Below are positions 8,538 to 17,101 of a DNA stretch of 64,000 nucleotides, piece after piece. Position numbers and translations under genes: made by a program. The notes under the pieces were generated by a model. It was not told where the DNA came from and searched no databases. It saw nothing but the letters and a program-made list of their open reading frames with translations. Origin of the DNA: Castellaniella hirudinis (GTDB taxonomy: Bacteria; Pseudomonadota; Gammaproteobacteria; Burkholderiales; Burkholderiaceae_B); the NCBI RefSeq assembly GCF_042651965.1, contig NZ_JBHSDY010000006.1, positions 124,001 through 188,000 on the forward strand. The letters are read 5' to 3'. Within the stretch, counting starts at the first letter, position 1, and each line of letters opens with the position of its first letter.

Positions 8538-10397
8538 TCAGTTTCCCGGAGCGGGCAGGGCGGCCGGCCTGGCGCCGTGGCCGTCGTGGTCGAGCTTGAA
8601 GCCTGCGACCGCCTGGGCCAGGACCTGCGCCTGGTCGCGCAGGCTGTCGGCCGCGGCGGCCGACTCCTGGACCAGGGCGGCGTTCTGCTGCGTCATGCCG
8701 TCGAGCTGCTGCACGGCGATCTCGATCTGGCTGATGCCCAGGCTCTGCTCGCTGGTGGCGACCTTGATCTCGCTGATGATGTCCGTCACGCGCTGGACTT
8801 CGGACACGATCTTGTCCATGGCGGCGCCTGCCTGGCGGACCTGTTCGCCGCCGTGCGCCACCTGCGACACATTGGCGTCGATCAAGGCCTTGATCTCGCG
8901 GGCGGACTGGGCGCTGCGCTGAGCGAGCGAGCGGACCTCGGACGCCACCACGGCGAAACCCGCGCCGTGCTCACCGGCCCGGGCGGCCTCGACCGCCGCG
9001 TTCAGGGCCAGGATATTGGTCTGGAAGGCAATGCTGTCGATCACGCCGATGATGTCGCCGATCCGCGATGCGTTGTCATTCATGCCCTGCATGGTTTCGA
9101 CCACGCGGTTCATCAGTTCGCCGCCTTCGCGGGCCGCCGCGCGGGCGCTCTCGGCCAGCGCCACGGCGGCATTGCCCGAATCGGCGGTCTGCTTGACCGT
9201 GCTGGACAGTTCCTCCATCGAGCTGGATGTCTGCTGCAGGCTGGCGGCGGAGCCTTCGGTGCGGCGCGCCAGGTCGCTATTGCCGGCGGCAATCTCGTCC
9301 GAGGCCAGATGCACCGAATCCGTGGTCTGGCGGATGCTGCGCAAGGTGTCGGCGATCTTGTCGACGAACTGATTGAACGAAGTCCCGACCTGGGCCAGTT
9401 CATCGTGGCCGGTCTGGTCCAGGCGCCGGGTCAGGTCGCCTTCGCCGGAGGCAATGTTCTGCAGGGCGTCCTTGAGCAGCCCCAGGCGGCGCAGCAGCGC
9501 GCGGGTCAGGAGCGCCAGAGCCAACGCCGCCAGGACGATCATGACGAGACTGGTCGCCAGGGCCTGCAGGCGCATATGGCGGACCCCTGCCAGAATGTCG
9601 CCCTGATCCAGGGCAATGACCAACAGCCAGTCGGCGCCCTGGATGCGGTGCGCGCTCAGCCAGTACTGGCCGGCGGCGTTTTCGGCATCCGCCAGCGCGC
9701 CGGACTGATCCGCCAGCCCTTGCAGCCGGGGCATGTCGTAGCCGGCAAAGACCTCGGTCGCCGGTTTCAATGACAATTGGGCATCCGGGTGGGCGATGAT
9801 CTTGCCGTCGCCTGCGACCAGGTAGGCAAAGCTGTGCTCGGTGGGACGCAGCGCGCGCGTGCTGGCGACGATGTCGTCCAGCCCGATGTCCGACGAGATC
9901 ACGGCGCGGGTCTTGCCGTTCTCCTGTACCGGCACCGAGACGCTGAGCACCAGGCCGCGCGAAGCCGCGTCCAGGTAGGGCGCGGTCAGAATGGGCTTGC
10001 CGGCCTGCGCGGCCAAGGCATACCAGGGCCGCGAGGTCGGATCGTAGTCATCCGGCAGCTTGATCAGTTCGCCGAATTTCATCTTCTTGTCCGCATAGCC
10101 GATATAGGCGGACTTGAAGCGCCCGGCGTTTTGCGCCTGCAACAGAAAGGGCTCGGGCGCGTCCGTCAGCGCCACGGGCAGGAGCGAGGACAGGATGGAG
10201 ACCTTGTCCCGCGCCCAGCTTTCGATTTCCCGGGCATTACTATTGATCAGGCTTGCCGTCTGAGTGACGACGAGGTCCTTGACGGTGTTTTGAGCAGAGT
10301 GCAGATTGGCGGCAGCCAGCAGCCCCATGGCCACGGCGACGGTAACCGCAGAGGCCAGAACGAGCTTGGCCCGGATGGATAAGGAACGGATGCCCAT
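8538..10397 (-). CDS. methyl-accepting chemotaxis protein with a dCache sensor
   Basis: The 619-residue receptor has an N-terminal membrane anchor (about residues 12-30), a periplasmic dCache_1 sensor (about 35-270), a second membrane helix (about 277-300), a HAMP segment (about 300-355) and a long MCP signalling coiled coil. The hairpin tip is recognisable as IDSIAFQTNILALNAAVEAARAGEHG. In the sensor, SRPWY, TAPYLDA and SSDIG resemble the ligand pocket of amino-acid-binding dCache domains, so an amino acid ligand is a reasonable guess. The C-terminus lacks a CheR-tethering NWETF-type pentapeptide. The ATG at 10397 is chosen because the anchor follows directly (MGIRSLSIRAKLVLA). Confidence 0.9.
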   Translation of the reverse strand: MGIRSLSIRAKLVLASAVTVAVAMGLLAAANLHSAQNTVKDLVVTQTASLINSNAREIESWARDKVSILSSLLPVALTDAPEPFLLQAQNAGRFKSAYIGYADKKMKFGELIKLPDDYDPTSRPWYALAAQAGKPILTAPYLDAASRGLVLSVSVPVQENGKTRAVISSDIGLDDIVASTRALRPTEHSFAYLVAGDGKIIAHPDAQLSLKPATEVFAGYDMPRLQGLADQSGALADAENAAGQYWLSAHRIQGADWLLVIALDQGDILAGVRHMRLQALATSLVMIVLAALALALLTRALLRRLGLLKDALQNIASGEGDLTRRLDQTGHDELAQVGTSFNQFVDKIADTLRSIRQTTDSVHLASDEIAAGNSDLARRTEGSAASLQQTSSSMEELSSTVKQTADSGNAAVALAESARAAAREGGELMNRVVETMQGMNDNASRIGDIIGVIDSIAFQTNILALNAAVEAARAGEHGAGFAVVASEVRSLAQRSAQSAREIKALIDANVSQVAHGGEQVRQAGAAMDKIVSEVQRVTDIISEIKVATSEQSLGISQIEIAVQQLDGMTQQNAALVQESAAAADSLRDQAQVLAQAVAGFKLDHDGHGARPAALPAPGN

Positions 10398-10590
10398 GGG
10401 ATCGGAGTCCTGGTGATCAATCGGTATCGGCGCACGGCCAACTGGATGAAGAAGCGAGGCAGGGCGGGGGGCTTTCCCCCGGGCGCTCATCCAGGAACCC
10501 GGTTTACGGTCCCTTTCGGTTACAGTTTAATGTTCAATCAACGCCTCGCGTCTTGGCTGAAACCCTGATTGCTTTCCAACCCATGATCGT

Positions 10591-10887
10591 ATGAAATCTT
10601 TGCCTGAACACCATGACTTCGAAACCCTGTCCGTCCTTGTCGAAGGCCGTGTGCAGGGCGTCGGCTTTCGCGCCGCCTCTGTACGCCAGGCGCACCAGCT
10701 CAAGCTCGGCGGCTGGGTACGCAATCTGCCCGATGGCCGGGTCGAGGTCCTGATCCAGGGCGACCACGCCGCAGTGGATCGCATGCTGTCCTGGCTGCTC
10801 CAGGGGCCGCCCGCCGCCCGGGTCACCCACGTGACACACACGGAAATCCAGACCGAACGCCATTACGAGCGGTTCGAGCAGATCTGA
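10591..10887 (+). CDS. acyP: acylphosphatase
   Basis: This 98-residue enzyme hydrolyses acyl phosphates such as acetyl phosphate. The active-site signature GRVQGVGFR is at residues 19-27, giving the phosphate-binding Arg27, and the catalytic Asn45 lies in GWVRNLPDGRVE. Length and motif order are standard. It is divergent from the chemoreceptor gene, with about 190 bases between their starts, and is followed by two hairpins, the second a clear terminator, so it is probably transcribed alone. Confidence 0.93.
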   Translation: MKSLPEHHDFETLSVLVEGRVQGVGFRAASVRQAHQLKLGGWVRNLPDGRVEVLIQGDHAAVDRMLSWLLQGPPAARVTHVTHTEIQTERHYERFEQI

Positions 10888-10971
10888 TGACGACCTCCGG
10901 GCGGAGTGAACCAATCGACGGTTTCACACTCCAATCCATGAGTCTGCCGGCTTCGGCGGACTTCTGCTCTC

Positions 10972-11004
10972 CGTCGGGTTCAAGAGAACCCGGCGAGATT
11001 TTTT
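10972..11004 (+). terminator. Rho-independent terminator after acyP
   Basis: A 10-base stem (CGTCGGGTTC / GAACCCGGCG, one G-T pair) with loop AAGA is followed after AGA by six T. A second hairpin (AGTCTGCCG / CGGCGGACT) sits just before it at 10940-10961. Confidence 0.8.
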
Positions 11005-11019
11005 GATCCTTATCCGGAA

Positions 11020-11454
11020 ATGCGCATGAAACGACTCACCGCTCTCGGCCTGCTGGCCGCCGCCCTGGGAATCACCCTGTCCGTCCACGCCCAGGCGGGC
11101 GAGGCCGTCACGGTCTACCAGGATCCGAACTGCGGCTGCTGCCACGGCTGGGCCGAGCACATGCGCGCCGAAGGTTTCGAGGTGCGCGAGGTGTCTTCGT
11201 CCGATATGGCAGCGGTCAAGGCCCGCCTGGGCGTGCCCATGGAACTGGCGTCCTGCCACACGGCACAACTGGCATCGAGCGGCCAGATCGTCGAGGGCCA
11301 CGTCCCGGCCTCGGCCGTGCGCAAACTGCTGGCTTCGAAGGACACGCGCGGCGCGGCAGCGCCCGGCATGCCACTGAATTCGCCCGGCATGGGACCGATG
11401 GACGGCAATCTGGTCACGCTCGACTTCGACGGCAAGCCGTTCTCTCGCGATTGA
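11020..11454 (+). CDS. exported DUF411 metal-site protein
   Basis: The 144-residue product has a signal peptide ending near residue 26 (SVHAQA) and then the DUF411 domain. Its hallmark is the cysteine cluster PNCGCCHGWAEHM (Cys38, Cys40, Cys41 plus His42), followed later by a second conserved CHTAQL segment. DUF411 proteins are often found beside copper resistance genes and are presumed periplasmic metal binders, but none are next to this copy, so a copper role is only an inference from the family. Two ATGs (11020 and 11026) are both possible; the choice does not affect the mature protein. It converges on the motB-like gene. Confidence 0.8.
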   Translation: MRMKRLTALGLLAAALGITLSVHAQAGEAVTVYQDPNCGCCHGWAEHMRAEGFEVREVSSSDMAAVKARLGVPMELASCHTAQLASSGQIVEGHVPASAVRKLLASKDTRGAAAPGMPLNSPGMGPMDGNLVTLDFDGKPFSRD

Positions 11455-11496
11455 AACGGCTGAGACGGAATCCGCCCGGGCCGGGACCCGTCCGCC

Positions 11497-12777
11497 TCAG
11501 TGCGAAGCGGGCTCGGATTCGGCTTCGGAGTCGGGGCCGGCCACGTGCGCCGTCGGCGCGGGCAGTTCACCGGCAGGGCGCGCGGCCGGAGCAGGCGAGA
11601 CCTGCGCAGCGGGCCGGGCGGCCGGGGCAGGCCGGGTTTCTGCGGGCCTGGCTGCTGCCGGCTTGGCGGCCCCGCTCCCGGGTGACTTTTCCACCACCAG
11701 CTCGACCCGGCGGTTGCGCGCGCGGCCGTCGGCCGTCTGGTTGTCCGCGATCGGTTTGGCATCGGCATAGCCCACGGCCTTCAGATGCCCCTTGCCGATG
11801 CCGTTGGCCTGCAGATAACGCACCACGCTGCCGGCCCGGGCGCTGGACAGCTCCCAATTGGACGGATAGCGGGCGTTGCTGCGTACCGGCACGGAATCCG
11901 TATGGCCCTCGACCGTGATGTCGTAGCCGGCGTCGGTCAGCACCTTGGCCATGCGCTTCAGCACCGACAGCCCCTCGCGGCTGAGATCCGCCTGGCCCGT
12001 GCCGAACAGGATCTCGCTGTTGACGCGAAAGCTGATGGAGCGCTGGTTGACGATCACCTCGACGTCGTGGCCCAGATCCCCCAGGGGCAGCGAGGCCGCC
12101 AGGGCAGCACCTTCGGAGGGTTCCTCCGTGTCGGGAGCAGGCGCGGCCGGCGGATTTCCATCCGTCTTGTCTGCGTGCGAGCCCAGGGAAGGCGAGGCGA
12201 AGGCGAGCGCGGCGTCCTGAGCAGAATAGGGCGCGATGTCGTCCGGCGGCGGGATCTGCGCCAACGTCGCGGGCTCGGCATCGGGCATCACCGGCGTTCC
12301 GGCGGCCGCCACGGGCGCCTGCGCCGGCTCGGCCGCGAAATCCGGGAAGGTTCCGAACAAAGGCGAATGCCCGGGCTCGGACGGAGCGCTGAACGCGATC
12401 GCAGCGTCCTCGGCGGAATAGGCGTATGCCTCGTCCGGCGCGGGAATCGGCGCCAGAGCCACGGCCGGCGGCGCCTGCGTCCGGACCGCCTGGGCGGCCG
12501 GCGTCAGCACGGAGGCCCGTTTGCCGATGGACCCGGAAAACGCCAGCATCACGATCATGGCGACCAGCAGCAGCGTCATCACATCCAGGTACGTCAGGAA
12601 CCAGCCTTCTTCCTGGGGGGACTCCGTCGTCTGCCCCAGGCTCCAGCGGTCGGACACGCTGGTGCGCTTGCGGTCGCGCCGCAGGGCCTGGCGCGCCTGG
12701 AACAGCTCGGCCTCCATCTCCCGCATGCGCTGGGAGAAGGCCTGGGCGGGGTTCAGTTCGGCAGGTCCGCGCCTCAT
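11497..12777 (-). CDS. MotB-like (OmpA-domain) stator protein
   Basis: The 426-residue protein has a MotB/PomB plan with unusual extras. A cytoplasmic N-terminus of about 57 residues (longer than in E. coli MotB) leads into a single membrane helix (about 59-83) bearing the ion-binding aspartate, Asp65 in TYLDVMTLLL. A linker of about 150 residues rich in Ala and Pro follows, then an OmpA-type peptidoglycan-binding domain (about 250-363) with GHTDSVPVRSN and RARNRRVEL. The last 60 residues are another Ala/Pro-rich tail. It overlaps the motA-like gene by 4 bases (ATGA). No flagellar genes are near, so this may be a second stator set or a different proton- or sodium-driven machine. Confidence 0.85.
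   Translation of the reverse strand: MRRGPAELNPAQAFSQRMREMEAELFQARQALRRDRKRTSVSDRWSLGQTTESPQEEGWFLTYLDVMTLLLVAMIVMLAFSGSIGKRASVLTPAAQAVRTQAPPAVALAPIPAPDEAYAYSAEDAAIAFSAPSEPGHSPLFGTFPDFAAEPAQAPVAAAGTPVMPDAEPATLAQIPPPDDIAPYSAQDAALAFASPSLGSHADKTDGNPPAAPAPDTEEPSEGAALAASLPLGDLGHDVEVIVNQRSISFRVNSEILFGTGQADLSREGLSVLKRMAKVLTDAGYDITVEGHTDSVPVRSNARYPSNWELSSARAGSVVRYLQANGIGKGHLKAVGYADAKPIADNQTADGRARNRRVELVVEKSPGSGAAKPAAARPAETRPAPAARPAAQVSPAPAARPAGELPAPTAHVAGPDSEAESEPASH
12172..12450 (-). repeat. duplicated motif in the MotB-like linker
   Basis: Two copies of a roughly 28-residue unit lie in the periplasmic linker at residues 110-137 and 175-202. Both read as P-D-(D/E)...(A/P)-Y-S-A-(E/Q)-D-A-A-(I/L)-A-F-(S/A) followed by a Ser/Pro/Gly/His tail. 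The spacer between them is Ala/Pro-rich. Confidence 0.8.
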
Positions 12778-13589
12778 GAGGGCTCCGGCTCCTTGTCCTT
12801 GATCGCCGCAACCGGTCCCTGGTCGCGGATTTCATCACGGATTTCGGCGATGAAGGCTTTCAGCGTTTCCCGCATCAGGGCAGGGCTGCGCTTCTGGCTC
12901 ATCATGGCGATGCCCTGCATCAGGGTGTTCATCAGGATCAGGCGCTGCTCGGTGCGCCGTTCCAGCTTGACCGCCACAGGCTTGAACACCAGATTGGCCA
13001 GCAGCACGCCGTAAAAAGTCGTCATCAGGGCCAGCGCCATCTGCCGCCCGATCGCCGTGATGTCGCCGTCGCCCAGCAGGAACAGCAGATTGACCAGGCC
13101 CACCAGCGTGCCCACCATGCCGAAGGCCGGCGCAAAGCCCGCCATGACGCGGAACAACTGGGCCTCGGCATGTTCCTTGGCCTTCAGGCGGGCGACACGC
13201 CATTGCAACAGGTCCAGAATGTCCTGTTCGGGCACATTGTCGATCACGAACTGCACGCCGTTGCGCAGAAACGGGCTGGACACGCGTTCCAGGGCCTGCT
13301 CGACGGCGTGGATGTCGCTCTGCATCCAGATGCGCGCGATTTCGACCAGGTCTTCCAGGTCCTTGTCGACGTCCAGGCGTTCGTGGTGCACGACGCTGCG
13401 GATCAGGCCGAAAATCCGCATGACTTCGCGCAAAGGATAGGCGATGAAGGTCGCCGCCGCCGTGCCGATCAGCACGATGCCCAGGCCCGGCCAATCAACG
13501 AACAATCCCGGATCCTCGGCCGACAGGAACAGGACGATGGCCAGCATCAGAATGCTGGCGACGATGCCGATCAGGGTGGATGGATTCAT
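12774..13589 (-). CDS. MotA/PomA-like stator protein
   Basis: This 271-residue inner-membrane protein has four membrane segments (about residues 5-23, 33-52, 147-170 and 182-205), as in MotA and PomA. The conserved proline-bearing third segment reads FAPAFGMVGTLVGLV and the fourth TTFYGVLLANLVFKPVA, both closer to PomA-type (often sodium-driven) subunits than to E. coli MotA. The large cytoplasmic loop between helices 2 and 3 carries charged residues that in the family contact the rotor. It is coupled to the MotB-like gene downstream by an ATGA overlap. A palindrome lies about 155 bases upstream. Confidence 0.85.
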   Translation of the reverse strand: MNPSTLIGIVASILMLAIVLFLSAEDPGLFVDWPGLGIVLIGTAAATFIAYPLREVMRIFGLIRSVVHHERLDVDKDLEDLVEIARIWMQSDIHAVEQALERVSSPFLRNGVQFVIDNVPEQDILDLLQWRVARLKAKEHAEAQLFRVMAGFAPAFGMVGTLVGLVNLLFLLGDGDITAIGRQMALALMTTFYGVLLANLVFKPVAVKLERRTEQRLILMNTLMQGIAMMSQKRSPALMRETLKAFIAEIRDEIRDQGPVAAIKDKEPEPS

Positions 13590-13744
13590 GCGCGGAGCCG
13601 TTGGAGGAAAAACAGTGGCATCTTACCGTGATCGGCGTCACGGGCGCTCGAAGAACAGCAGGCTCTTTTACGGTCGCGGAATGGACGCCCCAGGACCGGC
13701 CGTTCGCCGTGCGGCCTGTGCCTGGCTTGCTGTTATTTAATTCG

Positions 13745-13760
13745 CATAATGTATATTATG
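13745..13760. promoter_or_regulatory. 16-bp AT-rich palindrome upstream of the motA-like gene
   Basis: CATAAT-GTAT-ATTATG is a perfect 6-base dyad around GTAT in an AT-rich patch within the 224-base gap between the hypothetical secreted protein gene and the motA-like gene. On the minus strand TTTACA and TTAAAT lie at about promoter spacing around it. It looks like an operator overlapping a promoter, but the factor is unknown. Confidence 0.45.
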
Positions 13761-13813
13761 TAAAGTCAAAGAAAGAACCGGATACGGACACGGAAAGCAC
13801 CCGGGCAAGCCAC

Positions 13814-14713
13814 TCACCTGATCTTGGCCGCGTTGGTCTTGACCCAGTTCTGGTATGCCAGCACGTACTGCCGGTGATTTCGGACGATGCATTCGGTCAT
13901 CGCGTAGTGCTGGCGCGAAAGGCCGATCTGATGCGCGGATGACGAACTGGTGCGCAGCACGTCGTCCAGGCTCTTTTTCGCATGCTGCAGAACTTCGGCG
14001 TACCGCAGGCCGGGATGCATATTGCCCAGCAATACGATCCCCGTATAAATGGACTCCGCCGAAATATAGTAGTCCTGACTCTCCCAGGTGCCGCGCATCA
14101 CCGACTGCTTGATGTAAACGGGGTCCCCCGCCACCGTGCGATAGACCTTCGCGTCTGCGGTCGCGCAGGGGCCGCCGCTGGCTTCCAGCACTTTCTTGCC
14201 ATCGGACCGGGTGGTGATCTTGAACAGGAAGCCGTCCATCTCATTGGACGTTCCCTTGGGCATGCGCGAGGCCAGCGTTCGGGCGATCCGGGAAATATCG
14301 TATCGATCCACCGCCCTGCAGTCCGGATCGGCCATGCAGTCGGTCTTGGAGATCGGCCCGAAATAGGTCTGGGCGGATGTGGACGGAATGATTTTCCAGT
14401 ACGAAATGGCTTGAGTGCGTGGACGGTACTGCTTCATGTAGGGCGCGGCGGCGATGAATTTCCCCCGGGCGAACGTCATGACGGCGACGAAACCATCGCT
14501 GGCCATGCCGCCCGGACTTTCGACGATCTTGGCTCCTAGGCCGTCGGCCAGCCCATCGACGCACTTTCCATCCCATTCGAAGCGATTGACCGGCACGGAC
14601 AGATCCCGACAGGTCTGGAGCGAGCCGGCGTGCACCTGCCGCAGCCCGAATGGCGAAATCGAAGCCAGCGCGGCGGCCAGCGCGAAGATCCGCATTTTTC
14701 GGTATCGAGTCAT
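13814..14713 (-). CDS. secreted protein of unknown function
   Basis: I do not recognise a characterised family. The 299-residue product has a signal peptide ending at VHA (residue 29) and then a MORN-like opening, FEWDGKCVDGLADGLG (about residues 45-60). Six or more cysteines (35, 51, then in TDCMADPDC, GGPCA and ECIV) suggest disulfides in the periplasm. The start at 14713 is chosen because it gives the signal peptide; the frame runs open a long way upstream through hutD in another frame. It is the last gene after hutD, 20 bases away, and may be co-transcribed with the hut mini-operon. Its base composition is visibly less GC-rich than its neighbours, hinting at transfer. Confidence 0.75.
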   Translation of the reverse strand: MTRYRKMRIFALAAALASISPFGLRQVHAGSLQTCRDLSVPVNRFEWDGKCVDGLADGLGAKIVESPGGMASDGFVAVMTFARGKFIAAAPYMKQYRPRTQAISYWKIIPSTSAQTYFGPISKTDCMADPDCRAVDRYDISRIARTLASRMPKGTSNEMDGFLFKITTRSDGKKVLEASGGPCATADAKVYRTVAGDPVYIKQSVMRGTWESQDYYISAESIYTGIVLLGNMHPGLRYAEVLQHAKKSLDDVLRTSSSSAHQIGLSRQHYAMTECIVRNHRQYVLAYQNWVKTNAAKIR

Positions 14714-14733
14714 AGGGACGCTCCAGATTTTCG

Positions 14734-15360
14734 TCAAGAATACTCGATCCGCGCGACGATCAGCCGGGCGTCCCCGGTTCTCGGCGTCATCCTCAAGACC
14801 GGGCAGTCGCCCGAGGCCACGGAAAGATGCAGCGTGTCGCCGGCCTCCAATACACCCTGACTCAAACGGCCTGGCACCTCGACGGCGTAGGTCCCTTGCC
14901 ACCCATGCCACAGCCAGTGCCCTGGCGCAAGGCGCTGGACGGCTGCCCCGTGGCATGTCGTCACGTGACCTTGTGCTTTCGTCCGCCGCAGCATCAGATT
15001 GAAATCGCGCACGGGTCCTGCGGGCAGTTCGCTGCAATACGGCTCCTCTCCAGTAAAACGGAAAGCCTGGCCGGCAGGCAGGACGACGGTCCGTTGCGTG
15101 TGCTGCTGGATCAGATGCACCGGGCCGCCGTGGGTGACCAGCAACACCCGGTCCACGCCTTCCCAGTAGGAGAATGGCCCAGGTGCTGCGACCTCGGCGG
15201 CGCTGATCCGCCACAAGAAATCGTCCATGCCGGCATCGGCGGGATGAATCGCGATCTCCCGCGTGATGCCGCCGCCATTCTTCCAGGGACTTGCACGCAG
15301 CTCGGCGGCGCGGATGAAGCGCAACCGGGTCGCAACCGATGCGCCACGAAACGTCGACAT
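14734..15360 (-). CDS. hutD: HutD-family protein
   Basis: The 208-residue protein begins with the HutD signature: AAELRASPWKNGGGITREIA (about residues 18-37), followed by FLWRISAAEVAAPGPFS. HutD is a bicupin found only in histidine-utilisation clusters; in Pseudomonas it is thought to limit hut expression or buffer urocanate. Here it follows hutG by 23 bases in the same direction. Its presence is the best evidence that the arginase-family neighbour is a true formimidoylglutamase and that the transporter belongs to histidine catabolism. Confidence 0.88.
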   Translation of the reverse strand: MSTFRGASVATRLRFIRAAELRASPWKNGGGITREIAIHPADAGMDDFLWRISAAEVAAPGPFSYWEGVDRVLLVTHGGPVHLIQQHTQRTVVLPAGQAFRFTGEEPYCSELPAGPVRDFNLMLRRTKAQGHVTTCHGAAVQRLAPGHWLWHGWQGTYAVEVPGRLSQGVLEAGDTLHLSVASGDCPVLRMTPRTGDARLIVARIEYS

Positions 15361-15383
15361 GGCTGGAGCGCCTTCGGAACTCG

Positions 15384-16319
15384 TCAGGGCCTCAGCAAAT
15401 GCCAGACCAGCCGGGCTGCGGCACGGGCCGTGTGCTGATCGATGTCGTGATCCGGGTTCATCTCCGCGATGTCGGCCAGACGCAACTTACCGCTGCGCTT
15501 GACCGCCAGCACACAGGCTTCCACGACGCTCATGGGTACGCCGAAAGCAGCGGGCGCCGACACGCCGGGCGCCACGCCGGCAGGCAGCACGTCCAGGTCG
15601 ATCGTCAGATAGACCAGATCCGCCTCGGCCAGCAAAGCGTCGAGCTGCTGCAGACGCTCGGACAAATGGCGCTCCTGCATGTCCGTGTCTTCGACGTAAA
15701 AGACGCCCAGCGCCCGGGCATGATCGTACAGCCCCTTCGTATTGCCCAAGCGCGACACGCCGAGACACGCATAGCGGACCGGCAGGCCGTGATCGCGGCC
15801 ATATTCCAGGATCTGGTCGAACGGCGTGCCCGACGATCCCGGCCGGCTGGAGCGCAGGTCGAAATGCGCATCCAGATTGACGATCAGGATGCGCGGCGGT
15901 GCGCCGCCCTCTTCTTCCAGGTGCGCGGCCAGCCCCTGGAAGCTGGACCAGGCGACCTCATGCCCCCCGCCCAGTGTGACGGGGCGCGCGCCCGCGCCCA
16001 GGGCCGCAGCCACCTTGCGTCCCTGGGTGTGCTGGGCCTCTTCCAGCGCGTCGCCTTCACACGTGACGTCGCCGGCGTCCCAGAATCGCTCCAGGTCGTG
16101 CGCGGGCAGGTTCGCCAGCATGCGGCGGATGGCGTCGGGGCCCTTGGCGGCGCCCGGACGGCCGTGATTGCGCCGCACGCCCGCATCACTGGCAAAACCC
16201 AACAGCACGGCGTCCCCCGTCCCGTAGCCGGTCGACTCCGTACGCACGATCTGATGCAGCCTGCGGGTGTCGCCGCTTTCGGCAGCGTCGTCGCGTCCTT
16301 TCCAGCGTGTGTCGCTCAT
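15384..16319 (-). CDS. hutG: formimidoylglutamase (arginase family)
   Basis: This 311-residue enzyme should hydrolyse N-formimidoyl-L-glutamate to glutamate and formamide, the last step of one histidine degradation route. All metal ligands of the ureohydrolase fold are present: His120 in LGGGHEVAW, Asp150/His152/Asp154 in NLDAHFDLR, and Asp241/Asp243 in TIDLDVLPA. The phrases SSGTPFDQI and APGVSAPAAFGV are typical of HutG rather than arginase or agmatinase. The start overlaps the stop of the ABC ATPase gene (ATGA). HutH, HutU and HutI are not in the window. Confidence 0.9.
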   Translation of the reverse strand: MSDTRWKGRDDAAESGDTRRLHQIVRTESTGYGTGDAVLLGFASDAGVRRNHGRPGAAKGPDAIRRMLANLPAHDLERFWDAGDVTCEGDALEEAQHTQGRKVAAALGAGARPVTLGGGHEVAWSSFQGLAAHLEEEGGAPPRILIVNLDAHFDLRSSRPGSSGTPFDQILEYGRDHGLPVRYACLGVSRLGNTKGLYDHARALGVFYVEDTDMQERHLSERLQQLDALLAEADLVYLTIDLDVLPAGVAPGVSAPAAFGVPMSVVEACVLAVKRSGKLRLADIAEMNPDHDIDQHTARAAARLVWHLLRP

Positions 16320-17101
16320 GATGCGCCCGCCTCCATGGGGCCTTTGCTGAGTACTGCCTGCAGGAACGAACGGGTGCGCTCGTGCCTGGGTTGTTGAAAG
16401 ATGACATCGGGCCGGTCGGCCTCGATGACCCGGCCGTAGTCCATCACGACCACGGTGTCCGCCATTTCGCGGGCAAAGCCCATTTCGTGGGTGACGACCA
16501 TCATGGTCATGCCTTCTTTGGCCAGCAGCTTCATCACCTGCAGCACCTCGCCAACCAGTTCCGGGTCCAGCGCCGACGTCGGTTCGTCAAACAGCATGAC
16601 CTCCGGTTCCATGGCCAACGCCCGGGCGATCGCCACCCGCTGCTTCTGTCCGCCCGAAAGGCTGTTGGGCATGGCTTGCGCCTTGGCCTCGAGCCCGACC
16701 TTGGTCAGCAGCGCCAGCCCTTTTTTCTCCGCCTCTGCGGCTGAAACCCCGCGCAGGGTGCGGGGGCCGATGGTGACGTTTTCCAGCACGGTCAGGTGCG
16801 GGAACAGATTGAAGGACTGGAACACCATGCCCACGCGGGTGCGCAGGTGGTTCAGGGCTTTTTCGGGCATCAGCGTGCCCGCGTCGATCAGGCGCTCGCC
16901 GCAGATGTCGATGCTGCCTTGCTGGGCGATTTCCAGGCCGTTGCAACAGCGCAGCAAGGTGCTCTTGCCCGAACCGCTGGGGCCGATCACGACCACGACC
17001 TGGGACCGGTCGACCTCCAGATCGATCCCCTTGAGGACTGCGTTCTCGCCATACGACTTGTGCAACTGGCGGATCTTGATCATGACATCGGACGCGCTCA
17101 T
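16316..17101 (-). CDS. polar amino acid ABC transporter ATP-binding protein
   Basis: The 261-residue ATPase is of the HisP/GlnQ type. It has Walker A GPSGSGKST (about residues 39-47), a signature LSGGQKQR, Walker B with LFDEPTSALDPE, and a switch histidine in VVTHEMGFA. The DPELVGEVL sequence after Walker B is typical of polar amino acid importers. Both ends overlap neighbouring genes by 4 bases: the permease upstream and hutG downstream. The linkage to hutG and hutD suggests a histidine-pathway substrate. Confidence 0.9.
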   Translation of the reverse strand: MSASDVMIKIRQLHKSYGENAVLKGIDLEVDRSQVVVVIGPSGSGKSTLLRCCNGLEIAQQGSIDICGERLIDAGTLMPEKALNHLRTRVGMVFQSFNLFPHLTVLENVTIGPRTLRGVSAAEAEKKGLALLTKVGLEAKAQAMPNSLSGGQKQRVAIARALAMEPEVMLFDEPTSALDPELVGEVLQVMKLLAKEGMTMMVVTHEMGFAREMADTVVVMDYGRVIEADRPDVIFQQPRHERTRSFLQAVLSKGPMEAGAS

